A DNA stretch of 64,000 nt, taken from assembly GCF_017377855.1 (NCBI RefSeq), contig NZ_JAFREP010000022.1, positions 62,001 to 126,000 on the forward strand, given 5' to 3'. The DNA comes from Acanthopleuribacter pedis. GTDB lineage: Bacteria > Acidobacteriota > Holophagae > Acanthopleuribacterales > Acanthopleuribacteraceae. The position numbers and the translations under genes are program-made. Shown in pieces: positions 36,502-45,734 of the stretch (the stretch's first letter is position 1; every line of letters starts with the position of its first letter). The notes under the pieces were generated by a model. It did not search any database. It worked only from the letters and a program-made list of their open reading frames with translations, and was not told where the DNA came from.

Positions 36502-36663
36502 TCGGTAGCGTTCGGCCCCGGCACGGACCCCTTCGCGACAAACGCGGCCGCCAACAGGGCACACCCAAGAAAACGACGTCACAAGCGCCACTTCACGCGC
36601 TATGATGCCCTCGGCGGCACGCGACCCTCGCGCCCCCACCTTTGATTAACGAGGCACCCACCC

Positions 36664-38310
36664 TTGAATGGCTTGCTGGAACGGCTTCTCGAAGCTCCCG
36701 AATGGTTGAAAATTTTTATTCTTGCATCGGCAACCCTGGTCTCCGAGGATTTGACCACCATTAGCGCGGGTATTTGGGTCGCGCAAGGAACCCTGAACCC
36801 GTTCACCGCCCTATTGGGTTGTTTCATCGGGATCTTTTTCGGCGACGGCCTGCTGTACCTGGCGGGGTTGCTGCTCGGACGCCCCGCGCTCAAACTCCCC
36901 ATTCTTCGCAACCTCTTGCCCGAAGAAAAGGTCCAGTTGGCCGAAACCTGGTTTGAAAAAAACGGCATGATGGTGGTCATCGCCTGCCGATTCATTCCCG
37001 GCACCCGCCTTCCCACCTATTTTGCCGCCGGCCTGCTCGGCTCACGCGCCAAATTTTTCATTATCGCCTCGGCGGTGGCCGTTGCGATTTGGGTCCCACT
37101 CCTGGTCGGGCTTTCCTGGTTTTTCGGCGACAAACTCCTCTCGCTGATGATTTTTAACGAAAAGTACCAAGTCCCGGTCATGGTCGGCGGCATCCTGTTG
37201 ATGTTTGTCTTCCTCAAGCTCGTCATGAAACTCAGCGATTGGCGGATTCGACGCCGCCTCAAAAGCCGTTTACGCCGTTTTTACCGCTGGGAATTCTGGC
37301 CGATCCCCATCGTTTACGCGCCGATCATCGGCTACAACCTCTGGTGCATGGTGCGTTACCGCGCCTTGAGTTACCCGCTCGTTTCCAACCCCGGCATCAA
37401 CAACAGCGGTTTTATCGGCGAATCGAAAAACCGCATCCTGGGCGCGTTTCAGGGATGTGACGCCTTCATCGCCCCGTGGTTGGCACTTCCACCGGAGACA
37501 CCGGAAAAACGCCTCCAACAGTTGGAAACCTGGATGGAACGGGAAGACATCGCCTGGCCCATCTTCCTCAAACCGGATTCCGGTCAACGGGGTGCGGGCG
37601 TAAAAAAGGTCAAAAACCGCGATCAAGCCGCCGCCTATTTTGCCAATTTCCAAGGCGAAATCCAGGCCCAGGCCTACCATCCCGGCCCCTATGAATTCGG
37701 TGTGTATTACGTGCGTTTGCCAGGCGAAAGCAAAGGTCGGGTGCTGGGTTTAACCGGCAAAGAGTTTCCCGTTGCAGCCGGTGACGGCCGCCAAACCTTG
37801 GACGAACTCATCCTGCGCCAACCGTCCGGCTTGGGCCGCATCCACATCTACCGCCACCGCTACCGCGATCAGCTGGACACCGTCATCCCACGTGGCGAGG
37901 CCGTACCGCTGGTGCTTGCGGGCAACCACTGCCTCGGTACCATTTTTAACGACGCCTCTCACCTGATGACCGACGAACTCGCGGCCAAGATCGACGAAAT
38001 ATCCCAGTCGATGGACGGCTTTTTCATCGGCCGCTACGATATCCGCGCCGACAATTTAGAAGACTTTCGCAAGGGCCGGCGTTTCAAGATCATCGAATTG
38101 AACGGCGCCACCGGGGAACCCTCGCATATGTACGACCAGCGCCACGGCATCCTGCACGCCCAACGCACCTTGGTGCGACACTACCGGTTCCTGTGGGAAA
38201 TCGGCTACCGCAACCGCAAAAACGGGGTTGCGCGCTTTCCCATCAGCCGTTTTATCGGTGACGTGTGGCGTTATTACCGCACGGCCCAATCCCACCCCAC
38301 CCCGGATTAA
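36664..38310 (+). CDS. DedA-family membrane domain fused to an ATP-grasp domain
   Basis: 548 residues. Residues 1-200 form a DedA/VTT-type membrane domain: SEDLTTISAGIWVAQG with the acidic pair, FIGIFFGDGLLYLAGLLLGR with the GxxxGD motif, and ACRFIPGTRLPTYFAAGLLG with the conserved Arg-x-x-Pro-Gly. Residues about 270-520 are an ATP-grasp ligase fold: IFLKPDSGQRGAGVKKVKN (nucleotide-binding lysine and glycine-rich loop), YHPGPYEFGVYYVR, and GRYDIRAD...KIIELNGATGEPS with the metal-binding Asp, Glu and Asn. The combination suggests a membrane-anchored carboxylate-amine or similar ligase tied to lipid transport, by inference. The start is a TTG at 36664; TATGAT at 36601 may be the -10. Confidence 0.82.
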   Translation: MNGLLERLLEAPEWLKIFILASATLVSEDLTTISAGIWVAQGTLNPFTALLGCFIGIFFGDGLLYLAGLLLGRPALKLPILRNLLPEEKVQLAETWFEKNGMMVVIACRFIPGTRLPTYFAAGLLGSRAKFFIIASAVAVAIWVPLLVGLSWFFGDKLLSLMIFNEKYQVPVMVGGILLMFVFLKLVMKLSDWRIRRRLKSRLRRFYRWEFWPIPIVYAPIIGYNLWCMVRYRALSYPLVSNPGINNSGFIGESKNRILGAFQGCDAFIAPWLALPPETPEKRLQQLETWMEREDIAWPIFLKPDSGQRGAGVKKVKNRDQAAAYFANFQGEIQAQAYHPGPYEFGVYYVRLPGESKGRVLGLTGKEFPVAAGDGRQTLDELILRQPSGLGRIHIYRHRYRDQLDTVIPRGEAVPLVLAGNHCLGTIFNDASHLMTDELAAKIDEISQSMDGFFIGRYDIRADNLEDFRKGRRFKIIELNGATGEPSHMYDQRHGILHAQRTLVRHYRFLWEIGYRNRKNGVARFPISRFIGDVWRYYRTAQSHPTPD

Positions 38311-38359
38311 CGAAAACGGGGTTTTACGCGATCAATACCCAGGGCGGCGCCCGCCTAAA

Positions 38360-39340
38360 TCAGGCGGCGGTTTCCAGCGAAGCCTCGAGAAACAAATCGA
38401 GGGCCGCGTGTACCTCTGCCAAGGTAGACGCTCGCACCGCTTGGGCACGAACCTCGCGTGACAAACCCAGGTCCTTGTGGAGCCGCACCAAAAATTTCCG
38501 AAACGACTGGCAAGCGTGTTTTTCCGTTTTAACGCTGCTCTCGACCGCCAGTTCGGCAAAGGCTTTCCAAAGCGCGATTTTCTCTTCAAAACCGTAGACG
38601 CGACGGGCGCCTTCCTCGTCACCCGCAAAAGCCGCACAGGCCCGTTTAAGCAACCAGGGGTCCGCAACCGCACCGCGCCCGACCATGACGCCGTCGAGGT
38701 TGCCCAGCTTGTCCAGGGCGCCGGCAACCGAAACCACGTCACCGTTGCCGAATACCGGAATCGACAGCGCTTCTTTTAATGCGTAGATCGAGGTCCAATC
38801 GGCTTCACCTTCGAACTTTTGACTGTAGGTACGACCATGGATGGTGATGGCGTCCAAACCGCAATCCTGAAGGCGTAACGCGAAGGGAATGAGGTTGCGG
38901 TCGTCTTCCCAGCCAAGCCGGGTTTTCACCGTAACCGGAACAGAAACCGCCGCCTTGGTTTGGCGGATGATTTCCTCGGCGAGGTCGATCTCTTTCATGA
39001 GGGCCGAACCGTGGCGGTGCGCGACAACTTTTTTGGCGGGACACCCCATGTTGATGTCGATGCCCTGGGCGCCTTCTTGCTCGGCGAGGCTTGCCGCAAG
39101 GGCGAATTCGGCCGGATCTTTGCCGTAAAGCTGAATGACGACGGGTTTTTCATCGTCGTAAACGCGAAACATCGTTTTGGCCAGGCTGGGTTTTTGCGAT
39201 ACCAAGCGGGCGCTGAGAAATTCGCTAAAAACCGTCGCACCGGGCGCGACTTTTTTAATGAAACGGCGGAAGGGTGGATCGGTATAACCGTCCATCGGGG
39301 CCAGAATTACCTTGGGATAGGATCCCGTTAACCAGGTCAT
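38360..39340 (-). CDS. dus: tRNA-dihydrouridine synthase (DusB-like)
   Basis: Flavoenzyme that reduces uridines in the tRNA D-loop using NADPH. 326 residues: TIM barrel with APMDGYTDPPFRRF at the N-terminus, the catalytic cysteine C100 in IDINMGCPAKKVVAHRHGSA, VKTRLGWEDDRN, and TIHGRTYSQKFEGEADW which carries the FMN-binding His. GNGDV and GVMVGRGAVADPWL bind the FMN phosphate, and a helical C-terminal tRNA-binding domain follows. Assignment to the B subgroup is by overall resemblance. It converges with the DedA-ATP-grasp gene (49 bases between stops). A family-2 element lies 28 bases upstream of the start codon. Confidence 0.94.
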   Translation of the reverse strand: MTWLTGSYPKVILAPMDGYTDPPFRRFIKKVAPGATVFSEFLSARLVSQKPSLAKTMFRVYDDEKPVVIQLYGKDPAEFALAASLAEQEGAQGIDINMGCPAKKVVAHRHGSALMKEIDLAEEIIRQTKAAVSVPVTVKTRLGWEDDRNLIPFALRLQDCGLDAITIHGRTYSQKFEGEADWTSIYALKEALSIPVFGNGDVVSVAGALDKLGNLDGVMVGRGAVADPWLLKRACAAFAGDEEGARRVYGFEEKIALWKAFAELAVESSVKTEKHACQSFRKFLVRLHKDLGLSREVRAQAVRASTLAEVHAALDLFLEASLETAA

Positions 39341-39368
39341 GCATTACCTCTTCGGCGCGGGTGCGGAA

Positions 39369-39525
39369 CCTAAGAGGCGCGAAGCGAGGATTTTTGGCTA
39401 AAGATCTGGAGCGAAATGGCTTGGAAAAAGCGCAGGCGTACCTGGAAGGTACGTCGAGCATTTTTACAGGCCGTTGCAGCCCAGAGGTTTAGCTAAAATT
39501 ACCGCGAGTTATCGCGCTTCTTAGG
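39369..39525. mobile_element. Family-2 inverted-repeat element, second full-length copy
   Basis: 157 bp with ends CCTAAGAGGCGCGA and TCGCGCTTCTTAGG. It shares long blocks with the copy at 27993-28153 (GGCTAAAGATCTGGAGCGAA, GCATTTTTACAGGCCGTTG, CCCAGAGGTTTAGCTAAAAT). Its central hairpin is CGTACCT/AGGTACG where the other copy has CGCACCC/GGGTGCG. Flanks CGGAA and TGAAA agree at only three of five positions, so any target duplication has decayed. It sits just upstream of the dus start. Confidence 0.78.
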
Positions 39526-40059
39526 TGAAAGACCGACGCGCACAGCAAACGGGCATTTTACCAAAAAAGTAGGGGTCATGGGAGACGGGCCACAGAATCC
39601 ATTGTGGAAGGCCAAGTTTCGCTGGGTTTCCCAATCCCGTTTCGCTATAGTCAAGGTAACGCATTCCTCACACAAAACGAACCTTGCATCCAGGCCTTTC
39701 CACGCGCCCAAACGGCGCCAACGCCGCTTCATATCGGGCCCTCAGGCTGTTCCTGCCACGCTCGAGGGAGCCACCCCGTCAAGACGCGGGTGTTCCGTTT
39801 CGGTCGTCACGGTCCGAAACCAACCATGACTACAGGTCCCGCGCGACCGGTACAGAACCCGTCGTGAGGAACCGGCCGAGTTCCGCGGCGTTGCAACCGA
39901 GCCGTCCGCCGACCGGCCACGATCATCTTACGGCCCCCGTTCGGGGTCGTCTGGAGGCGGCGGGCGAACCACGACCGCCTCCTGTTGCGACTTTATTCGT
40001 TCGCCACCAAACCTGTCCCCGCCCGACCGACGCGGGGATGATGAAAAGGGGGTCGACAC
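39526..40059. other. Non-coding stretch upstream of the EF-G2 gene
   Basis: 534 bases. Frames here are rich in Arg and Pro without ribosome sites and are not called. TATAGT at 39646 could be a -10 but has no spaced -35. No repeat was found. Confidence 0.4.
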
Positions 40060-42138
40060 ATGAATGTAGAAGATATTCGCAATGTGGGCATTGCGGGACA
40101 CGGCGGGTGTGGCAAAACCACACTCGCCGAAGCCATGCTTTTCACCGCCGGGGTCACCAACCGCATGGGCACGGTCGAACAAGGCAACACCGCCAGTGAC
40201 TTTCACGAACAGGAAATTGAACGCGGCATCTCAATCAGCACCAGCATGATGCATTTCAAATGGAGCGATCACAAAATCAACCTGGTTGACGCACCGGGTT
40301 ACCTCGATTTCATCGGCGAAGTCTACGGCGCCATGCACGTCGTCGACAGCGGCTTGATTGTGGTAGACGCCTCTTCCGGGGTCGAGGTCGGCACCGAACT
40401 CCATTGGAAATACGGCAAGAAACACGATCTCAGCAAGTTCGTGGTCATCAACAAACTCGACAAAGAAAACCTCAACTTCGACCGGGTCGCCGCCGAGGTG
40501 ATCGAACAGTTCGGCGAAAACGTGGTCATCGCCCAGTTTCCTTACGAAACCGGCGCCGGTTTCTGCAAAATTATCGACCTCATCCGCGGCGCCATGTTGG
40601 TTTATGAGGGCGACGACGGCCACTATCGCCAAGAACCGATTCCCGCCGACATTGAGGAGAAGTATCAGGAATACCGCCTCAATTTCATCGAGTCCGTGGT
40701 GGACCACGACGAAAACCTGATGGAAAAGTACCTGATGGACGAAGAAATCAGCGAGGACGAACTCAAAGCGGTTTTGTCCCATTGCAGCAAACACAATGCG
40801 TTCTATCCGATCATGTGCTGCAGCGCGAAGAAGAACATCGGGGTTGATCGCCTTTTGGAAGTGCTCGTGAAGTACGGCGCCTCGGCCTCGGATCTGCCCG
40901 ACATTACCGGCAAAGATCCCGAGGGCAACATCATTTCCCGCCGCTGTAGCGCCGATGAACCCGCCGCCGCGCTTATTTTCAAATCGATATCGGAAAAACA
41001 CGCCGAGTTGTCCTTCGTCAAAGTTTACTCGGGCACCCTTATGTCCGGCACCACGCTGACCGACGCCAACAGCGGCCAAAGCGAGCGCATTTCGGCGCTT
41101 TACTTACTCAACGGCAAGCACCGCGTAGAAACCGACAAACTGGAAACCGGCGATATGGGCGCGATCATCAAACTCAAACACGCCCACACCAACGAAACCC
41201 TCTGCGACGCCAAGGCCCCGATCATCATCAGCCAAATCAAGTTCCCTGAACCCGTTATCCGCGCCGCCCTGGTGCTCAACAACCACGCGGACGAGGACAA
41301 ATTAAGCCAAGGCCTGGCCCAACTCCACCAGGAAGATCCCACCTTCCATTTCAGTTACGAATCCGAAATCAAACAAACCATTGTCAGCGGGCAGGGCGAA
41401 CTCCACCTCGATTGGGTCATCCACCGCCTTCAGAACCGCTTTGGGGTCACCTGCACCCTGGAAGAACCCAATATTCCTTACCGCGAAACCTTGCGGAAAT
41501 CCGCCACCGTCCACAAACGCTTCAAAAAACAAAGCGGTGGACGCGGTCAATTCGGTGACGTTCATATCGAGGTGACCCCGCTGCACCGCGGCGGCGGCTT
41601 TAAATTCGTCAACAACATCGTCGGCGGCGCCATCCCAACCAAATTCATCCCCGCATGCGAAAAAGGCGTGGTCCACGCCATGAGCGAGGGGTTCCTCACC
41701 AACTGCCCGATTGTCGATCTCTCGGTGCGTTTGTTTGACGGTGGCTACCACGACGTCGATTCCTCCGATATGGCCTTCCAAATCGCGGCCTCCCTGGCCA
41801 TGAAAGAAGCGATGGAGCAAGGTGGTTCGGTCATCCTGGAGCCCATCTACGAGCTCGAAATCCGCATCCCCGAGGATTACATGGGCTCGGTGATGGGCGA
41901 TGTCTCCAGCCGTCGCGGGAAAATCCTGGGCATGGATAACGACGGCGCCTTCCAAGTCATTCACGCCGAGGTGCCCCTGAGTGAAATGTGGAAATACTCC
42001 TCCAACCTGCGCTCCATCAGCCAGGGTCGCGGGCGGCACAGCCGCAAGTTCTCCCATTACGAACCCGTGCCCCGTGAGGTCCAAAACAAACTGATCGAAA
42101 AGTTCAAAGCCTTGCGAGAGGAACAAGGGCACGCCTAA
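40060..42138 (+). CDS. Elongation factor G-like GTPase (EF-G2 type)
   Basis: 692-residue translational GTPase with all five EF-G domains. The G1 loop is AGHGGCGKTT (residues 12-21), switch region ERGISIS, G3 is DAPGYLDF (D77-Y81) and G4 is NKLDKEN. Canonical EF-G has AHIDAGKTT and DTPGHVDF, with the histidine needed for GTP hydrolysis; tyrosine there, with GHGGxGKT, is the pattern of the second EF-G (FusA2/EF-G2 of mycobacteria and Thermus). Such paralogues are not the main translocase, and their role is uncertain. It stands alone, not with rpsL/rpsG/tuf. AAGGGGG precedes the ATG and a strong terminator follows. Confidence 0.9.
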   Translation: MNVEDIRNVGIAGHGGCGKTTLAEAMLFTAGVTNRMGTVEQGNTASDFHEQEIERGISISTSMMHFKWSDHKINLVDAPGYLDFIGEVYGAMHVVDSGLIVVDASSGVEVGTELHWKYGKKHDLSKFVVINKLDKENLNFDRVAAEVIEQFGENVVIAQFPYETGAGFCKIIDLIRGAMLVYEGDDGHYRQEPIPADIEEKYQEYRLNFIESVVDHDENLMEKYLMDEEISEDELKAVLSHCSKHNAFYPIMCCSAKKNIGVDRLLEVLVKYGASASDLPDITGKDPEGNIISRRCSADEPAAALIFKSISEKHAELSFVKVYSGTLMSGTTLTDANSGQSERISALYLLNGKHRVETDKLETGDMGAIIKLKHAHTNETLCDAKAPIIISQIKFPEPVIRAALVLNNHADEDKLSQGLAQLHQEDPTFHFSYESEIKQTIVSGQGELHLDWVIHRLQNRFGVTCTLEEPNIPYRETLRKSATVHKRFKKQSGGRGQFGDVHIEVTPLHRGGGFKFVNNIVGGAIPTKFIPACEKGVVHAMSEGFLTNCPIVDLSVRLFDGGYHDVDSSDMAFQIAASLAMKEAMEQGGSVILEPIYELEIRIPEDYMGSVMGDVSSRRGKILGMDNDGAFQVIHAEVPLSEMWKYSSNLRSISQGRGRHSRKFSHYEPVPREVQNKLIEKFKALREEQGHA

Positions 42139-42207
42139 CGCAATCTTTGGTTGCTCAGCCCTTTTCTCGCGGTAACCGCGGGAAAAACGCGCGGCGCAAA
42201 ACCCACG

Positions 42208-42233
42208 GGCGCATCCTCGGATGCGCCTTTTTT
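42208..42233 (+). terminator. Intrinsic terminator of the EF-G2 gene
   Basis: GGCGCATCC/GGATGCGCC (9 bp, tight loop) followed directly by TTTTTTG, 70 bases after the stop codon. Confidence 0.88.
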
Positions 42234-42416
42234 GTTGGGGAACCGGCTGTGCCGTTGGCATACAGCCCCGTCAAATGTAAAAACTTAAACAAAAAAGGCT
42301 CGCCGACGATAAGCGGCTTTAGGTAAGATAAACCATTCTCATGAATACAACGCATTTTGATGTTTCGGCGCCCCTTTCGGGAATCCGTAGGGTGGGGTTG
42401 TGCGGAGGTCCGCGCC

Positions 42417-44252
42417 ATGGCGATGAACTTAAAAGTCCAGCTTGGCATCTACAGTCTCGGCATTGTCTTGTTAACCATTGCCGCCTTGCTCTTCGCCGCC
42501 TACGGCGTGTTACGTCAGGCCGCCATTGAGGAACTGGGCCTAAGAGCCCAACACGTCGCGGCCGTGGCAGCCTTGGCCATTGACGGCGATTTACACGAAC
42601 AAGTCCGGAGCAATGACGACGCCGCCGGCGAAGCCTTTACCACGATTCGCGAACAACTGCGGGACATTGCCCACGCCATGGAATTACCGCATCCAATTTA
42701 CACCCTGCGCCAAACCAACGAGGGTATGCAGTTTGTCATCATGACCCAGGACGAGACTTTTGTCGGCAGTACCTACAACGCCGCCCTTTACGGCGTGGCC
42801 GACGATATGGCGACCACCCTCGAACAGGGCAAGCCAAAACACACCGATCTCTATACCAGCACTTCCAACACCTACATTTCAGGCTACGGCCCCATTCGCA
42901 ACAGCGCCGGCGCCGTGGTGGCGCTGGTTTCCATCGATCTCACCGCGGACGACGTTCAATCGGCCCTCATGGACAAAATGACCCCGCTGATTTGGGTCGG
43001 TTTGGTGGTTGCCTTGCTGGCATGCGTGATCTCGCTCGGTCTGGTTACCTACATCACCAAGCCGGTTCGCGCTACCGTGGCACACATCCAGAACATGCTA
43101 CAGACACGGGATTTAACCTGTCGCCTTCCAGAAGAGAGCAACGATGAAATGGGCCAACTTGCCCGTTGGTTCAACAGTTACAACGAATCGATTTTGGCAC
43201 TGATCGTCCAGCTCAACCAAAACATTGCCAAGCTCGCACAAGCCGCCGAACAACTCAGCCGGCAAAGCGATGAAACCAACGCGGAATCTCAGGAACTAAC
43301 CGGGGACGCGAACCGTTTGGTAACCCTGGCGGGAACGGCTTCCGGTACCCTATCCGACATTGCCAAAAGCGCCAAGGCGGGCGTGAATTCGCTGGAAGAA
43401 ATGGAACAAGCCATGCAGCAAATACAGGGCAATATGCGGCATATGGACGGCGCGGCCCAGGCGATGTCGGGCGATATCAATGAAGTAGCGGCCTCGGTCG
43501 AAGAATTAAGCCACACCATTCAGGACATCGGCAGCAACATCAATGAGGCACGTAAGGTGTCGGCACAAGCCGCCGAAACGGCGCGGGAAACCAACGCGAC
43601 CGTCAACCAGCTGGACACGGCCGCGCGTGAGATCGGCGAGGTGGTCGCCTTGATTTCCAAAATTACAGAGAGAACCAACCTGCTGGCGTTGAATGCCTCA
43701 ATTGAGGCGGCCAGAGCCGGCGAGGCCGGTCGTGGATTCGCGGTTGTCGCCAACGAGGTCAAGGAATTGGCCAACCAAACGGCCGGTGCAACCGAGGACA
43801 TCTCCCGTCGCATCAACGCGATTCAGTCCAACACAACCACCGCAATTGATGCGATTCGCAGCATTAATCAGATTATCAACATCATCAACACCAAAACCGG
43901 TGATATTGCAGCGGCGGTGGAACAGCAGACACAGACGGCGATTGAAATCGAAGAACGCATGGTGAGCAGCGCGCAGAAGGCACATGAGGTATCCCAAGGC
44001 GTCAATGAATCGGCTCAGTTCTCCGAGTTAGTCACCGAAAAGTCGTCCAAAGTGAGTACCGCGGCCAAAACCGACGCGGAACAAGCCGGCGCGATGTACA
44101 AAGAGTCGCTGGTGGTCAAAGAGATCGGTGAGAAAGTTCACAAAAGGGCAAAATTATCCAACAGCAGCGCGGAGCGGCTGCAGCAAGAGGCGCGAGGATT
44201 GAGCGAAATTGCCCAATCGGTGTCGGAATTAATCGGCACTTTCAAGACATAA
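42417..44252 (+). CDS. Methyl-accepting chemotaxis protein
   Basis: 611-residue inner-membrane chemoreceptor. Membrane helix about 8-28, periplasmic sensor about 30-185 (Cache-like pattern: PIYTLRQTNEGMQFVIMTQDE, YISGYGPIRNSAGAVVALVSID), second helix about 190-212, HAMP (YITKPVRATVAHIQNMLQ), and the signalling coiled coil with tip RTNLLALNASIEAARAGE near residue 420, then GRGFAVVANEVKELA. No C-terminal pentapeptide. The ATG at 42417 has GGAGG eight bases upstream; an upstream in-frame ATG is less likely. Unlike the receptor at 22445 it has no adjacent binding-protein gene. Ligand unknown. Confidence 0.95.
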   Translation: MAMNLKVQLGIYSLGIVLLTIAALLFAAYGVLRQAAIEELGLRAQHVAAVAALAIDGDLHEQVRSNDDAAGEAFTTIREQLRDIAHAMELPHPIYTLRQTNEGMQFVIMTQDETFVGSTYNAALYGVADDMATTLEQGKPKHTDLYTSTSNTYISGYGPIRNSAGAVVALVSIDLTADDVQSALMDKMTPLIWVGLVVALLACVISLGLVTYITKPVRATVAHIQNMLQTRDLTCRLPEESNDEMGQLARWFNSYNESILALIVQLNQNIAKLAQAAEQLSRQSDETNAESQELTGDANRLVTLAGTASGTLSDIAKSAKAGVNSLEEMEQAMQQIQGNMRHMDGAAQAMSGDINEVAASVEELSHTIQDIGSNINEARKVSAQAAETARETNATVNQLDTAAREIGEVVALISKITERTNLLALNASIEAARAGEAGRGFAVVANEVKELANQTAGATEDISRRINAIQSNTTTAIDAIRSINQIINIINTKTGDIAAAVEQQTQTAIEIEERMVSSAQKAHEVSQGVNESAQFSELVTEKSSKVSTAAKTDAEQAGAMYKESLVVKEIGEKVHKRAKLSNSSAERLQQEARGLSEIAQSVSELIGTFKT

Positions 44253-44919
44253 AGCCTTGCGTATATTAGCCTTGTATCATCACCCCTTTGGCGGGGACAA
44301 GCAGGTATAAAGCAACATATTTCGTGGATAGGCAAAGTAAGGCGAGGCGACCGACACCGCTGTCATTAAACATCCACAAAAAACCCACAATGAATTAACC
44401 AACTGCGTTTAAACGCCTTTTTTCGAGGGCTCAAAGTGGGACAACTGGTTAACCACGTGTTTTTTTATGGGTTCGAAATGTAAAATTTTGAGAGCGCTCT
44501 CAGTTGCTCGCGCGGGCACAAACCCAGCTTTTTTCTGAAGCATGATTCACCACAAACCGCGAAGGTGAACCCTTGCGCCCCTTGCCTTTGCGTGATGTGG
44601 CGGCGCAAAGAAACGGCCCAAAAACGGGTCCAAGAAGGCGCCCATGGACCCGTTTTGGCAAGGGTGAGACGGCCTAAATCGAAGGAAACAAAACTTTTTC
44701 GGACTTGGCCACGAAACATACATTGAATAAAATAGCCAGAGCCGGCTCAAAAACGACGGCTGAGCCAGGCCCCTGCTCGAATATGCTTATAACGGTTCGT
44801 AGATTAATGAAGATTTGACGAGTCGCGGTTGTTCCCTTGAAGGTCGTATGCCACCTCGGTGGCAGCAAGCCGACTACAAGGAGACGCCCCCATTCGACAA
44901 ACGGAGGTCTAAACCACCA
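44253..44919. other. Intergenic region upstream of the tandem 199-residue genes
   Basis: 667 bases, with no supported gene. It contains the 14-bp palindrome at 44489-44502 (separate entry) and an AT-rich TTATAAC at 44787. The promoter of the first 199-residue gene should be in its last 150 bases. Confidence 0.4.
44489..44502. promoter_or_regulatory. Perfect palindrome resembling a LacI-family operator
   Basis: TGAGAGCGCTCTCA is a perfect 14-bp palindrome with the central AGCGCT core typical of LacI/GalR-type operators. It lies 418 bases upstream of the first 199-residue gene and 237 bases after the chemoreceptor stop. No LacI-family gene or sugar operon is in the window, so a functional link is unproven and chance occurrence is possible. 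Confidence 0.35.
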
Positions 44920-45519
44920 ATGGCCACGAAAACCAAAAAGCAAACGAAACAACCTTTTTCCTTTGACCCGGAAGAAATGGTTTGGCCTGAGGTCGAGGAT
45001 TCTTGGACCGAGGAAGAGCTGTTATGCCGGAAAGGCATGTTTAAGTTTTCCAAAATCAAGGAGAAGTTAAATCTGACCACGGCCGACCTCACCAAAATTA
45101 GCCGAGACGCTCTCAAACAAAACATCAACACCTACGAAACTTACGGATTCGGCAAACCCAAGGGCAGCCAGTACATTGTACGTATGTCTTTGTTTCGCGA
45201 GTTCTACAGTGAGTTCAACCAACGCAAGGACCTACCCACCAACATCGACCTGGACCAGGTACAAACCGTCCCTAAGAACATCAAAAATGCGAATCTTTTG
45301 CTTGAGCTGCGCGGGTATTACTACCTGAAAGACATTTGCTCCTTTTCGCCCTTTCGCGAAAGCGAGGAGAACATTCGCAACACGATCCGAGCACATGAGG
45401 ACCAGGAACAAGCCAAAGCGACCCTAGGTTGCTGGTACGACGCCGGTAAACGCGAGTTTTTCGTCGACATGGAACTCTTCCCCAACTGGTTCTTTAGCAG
45501 CGTCTGGGTACGAAACTAG
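44920..45519 (+). CDS. Uncharacterised 199-residue protein, tandem paralogue 1
   Basis: Paralogue of the next gene, same length, about 45-50 percent identical by eye along the whole length. Shared blocks: FDPEEMVWPEVED near 15-27, GMFKFSKIKEKL, GKPKGSQYIVRMSLFRE, LPTNIDLDQVQ, ICSFSPFRESEENIRN, GCWYDAGKREFFVDM and NWFFSSVWVRN at the end. No known family, signal peptide or membrane segment. The FSKIKEKLNLTTADLTKISR segment is helix-turn-helix-like, but this is weak. The first 14 residues are basic (ATKTKKQTKQ), unlike the paralogue. ATG at 44920 with ACGGAGG upstream. Confidence 0.78.
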   Translation: MATKTKKQTKQPFSFDPEEMVWPEVEDSWTEEELLCRKGMFKFSKIKEKLNLTTADLTKISRDALKQNINTYETYGFGKPKGSQYIVRMSLFREFYSEFNQRKDLPTNIDLDQVQTVPKNIKNANLLLELRGYYYLKDICSFSPFRESEENIRNTIRAHEDQEQAKATLGCWYDAGKREFFVDMELFPNWFFSSVWVRN

Positions 45520-45734
45520 TTTTCGACTTAGGGAAAAACCCCCAAAAGAACAAAGCCAAGACGCCAACAAAAACACAAATCATGATTTTTTCAACATTCT
45601 TACTTGATCTCGGTGCAACTGCCGGGCGAAACTTTTAGGATGTAAGAGCCGGGCTTCCCTCGCTGTATAAATTTTCTCCCTCTCTCTATGGATACAAATT
45701 AACACCACACATCAAACTCTTGCGGAGGCACTAA

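Noticed and set aside
39369..39525. Riboswitch upstream of dus
   Set aside because: The same sequence occurs at 27993-28153 before an unrelated gene, with a target duplication there, so a mobile element explains it better.
41302..42261. 319-codon open frame antisense to the EF-G2 gene
   Set aside because: The sense strand encodes a complete translational GTPase; the antisense frame is a GC-bias artefact.
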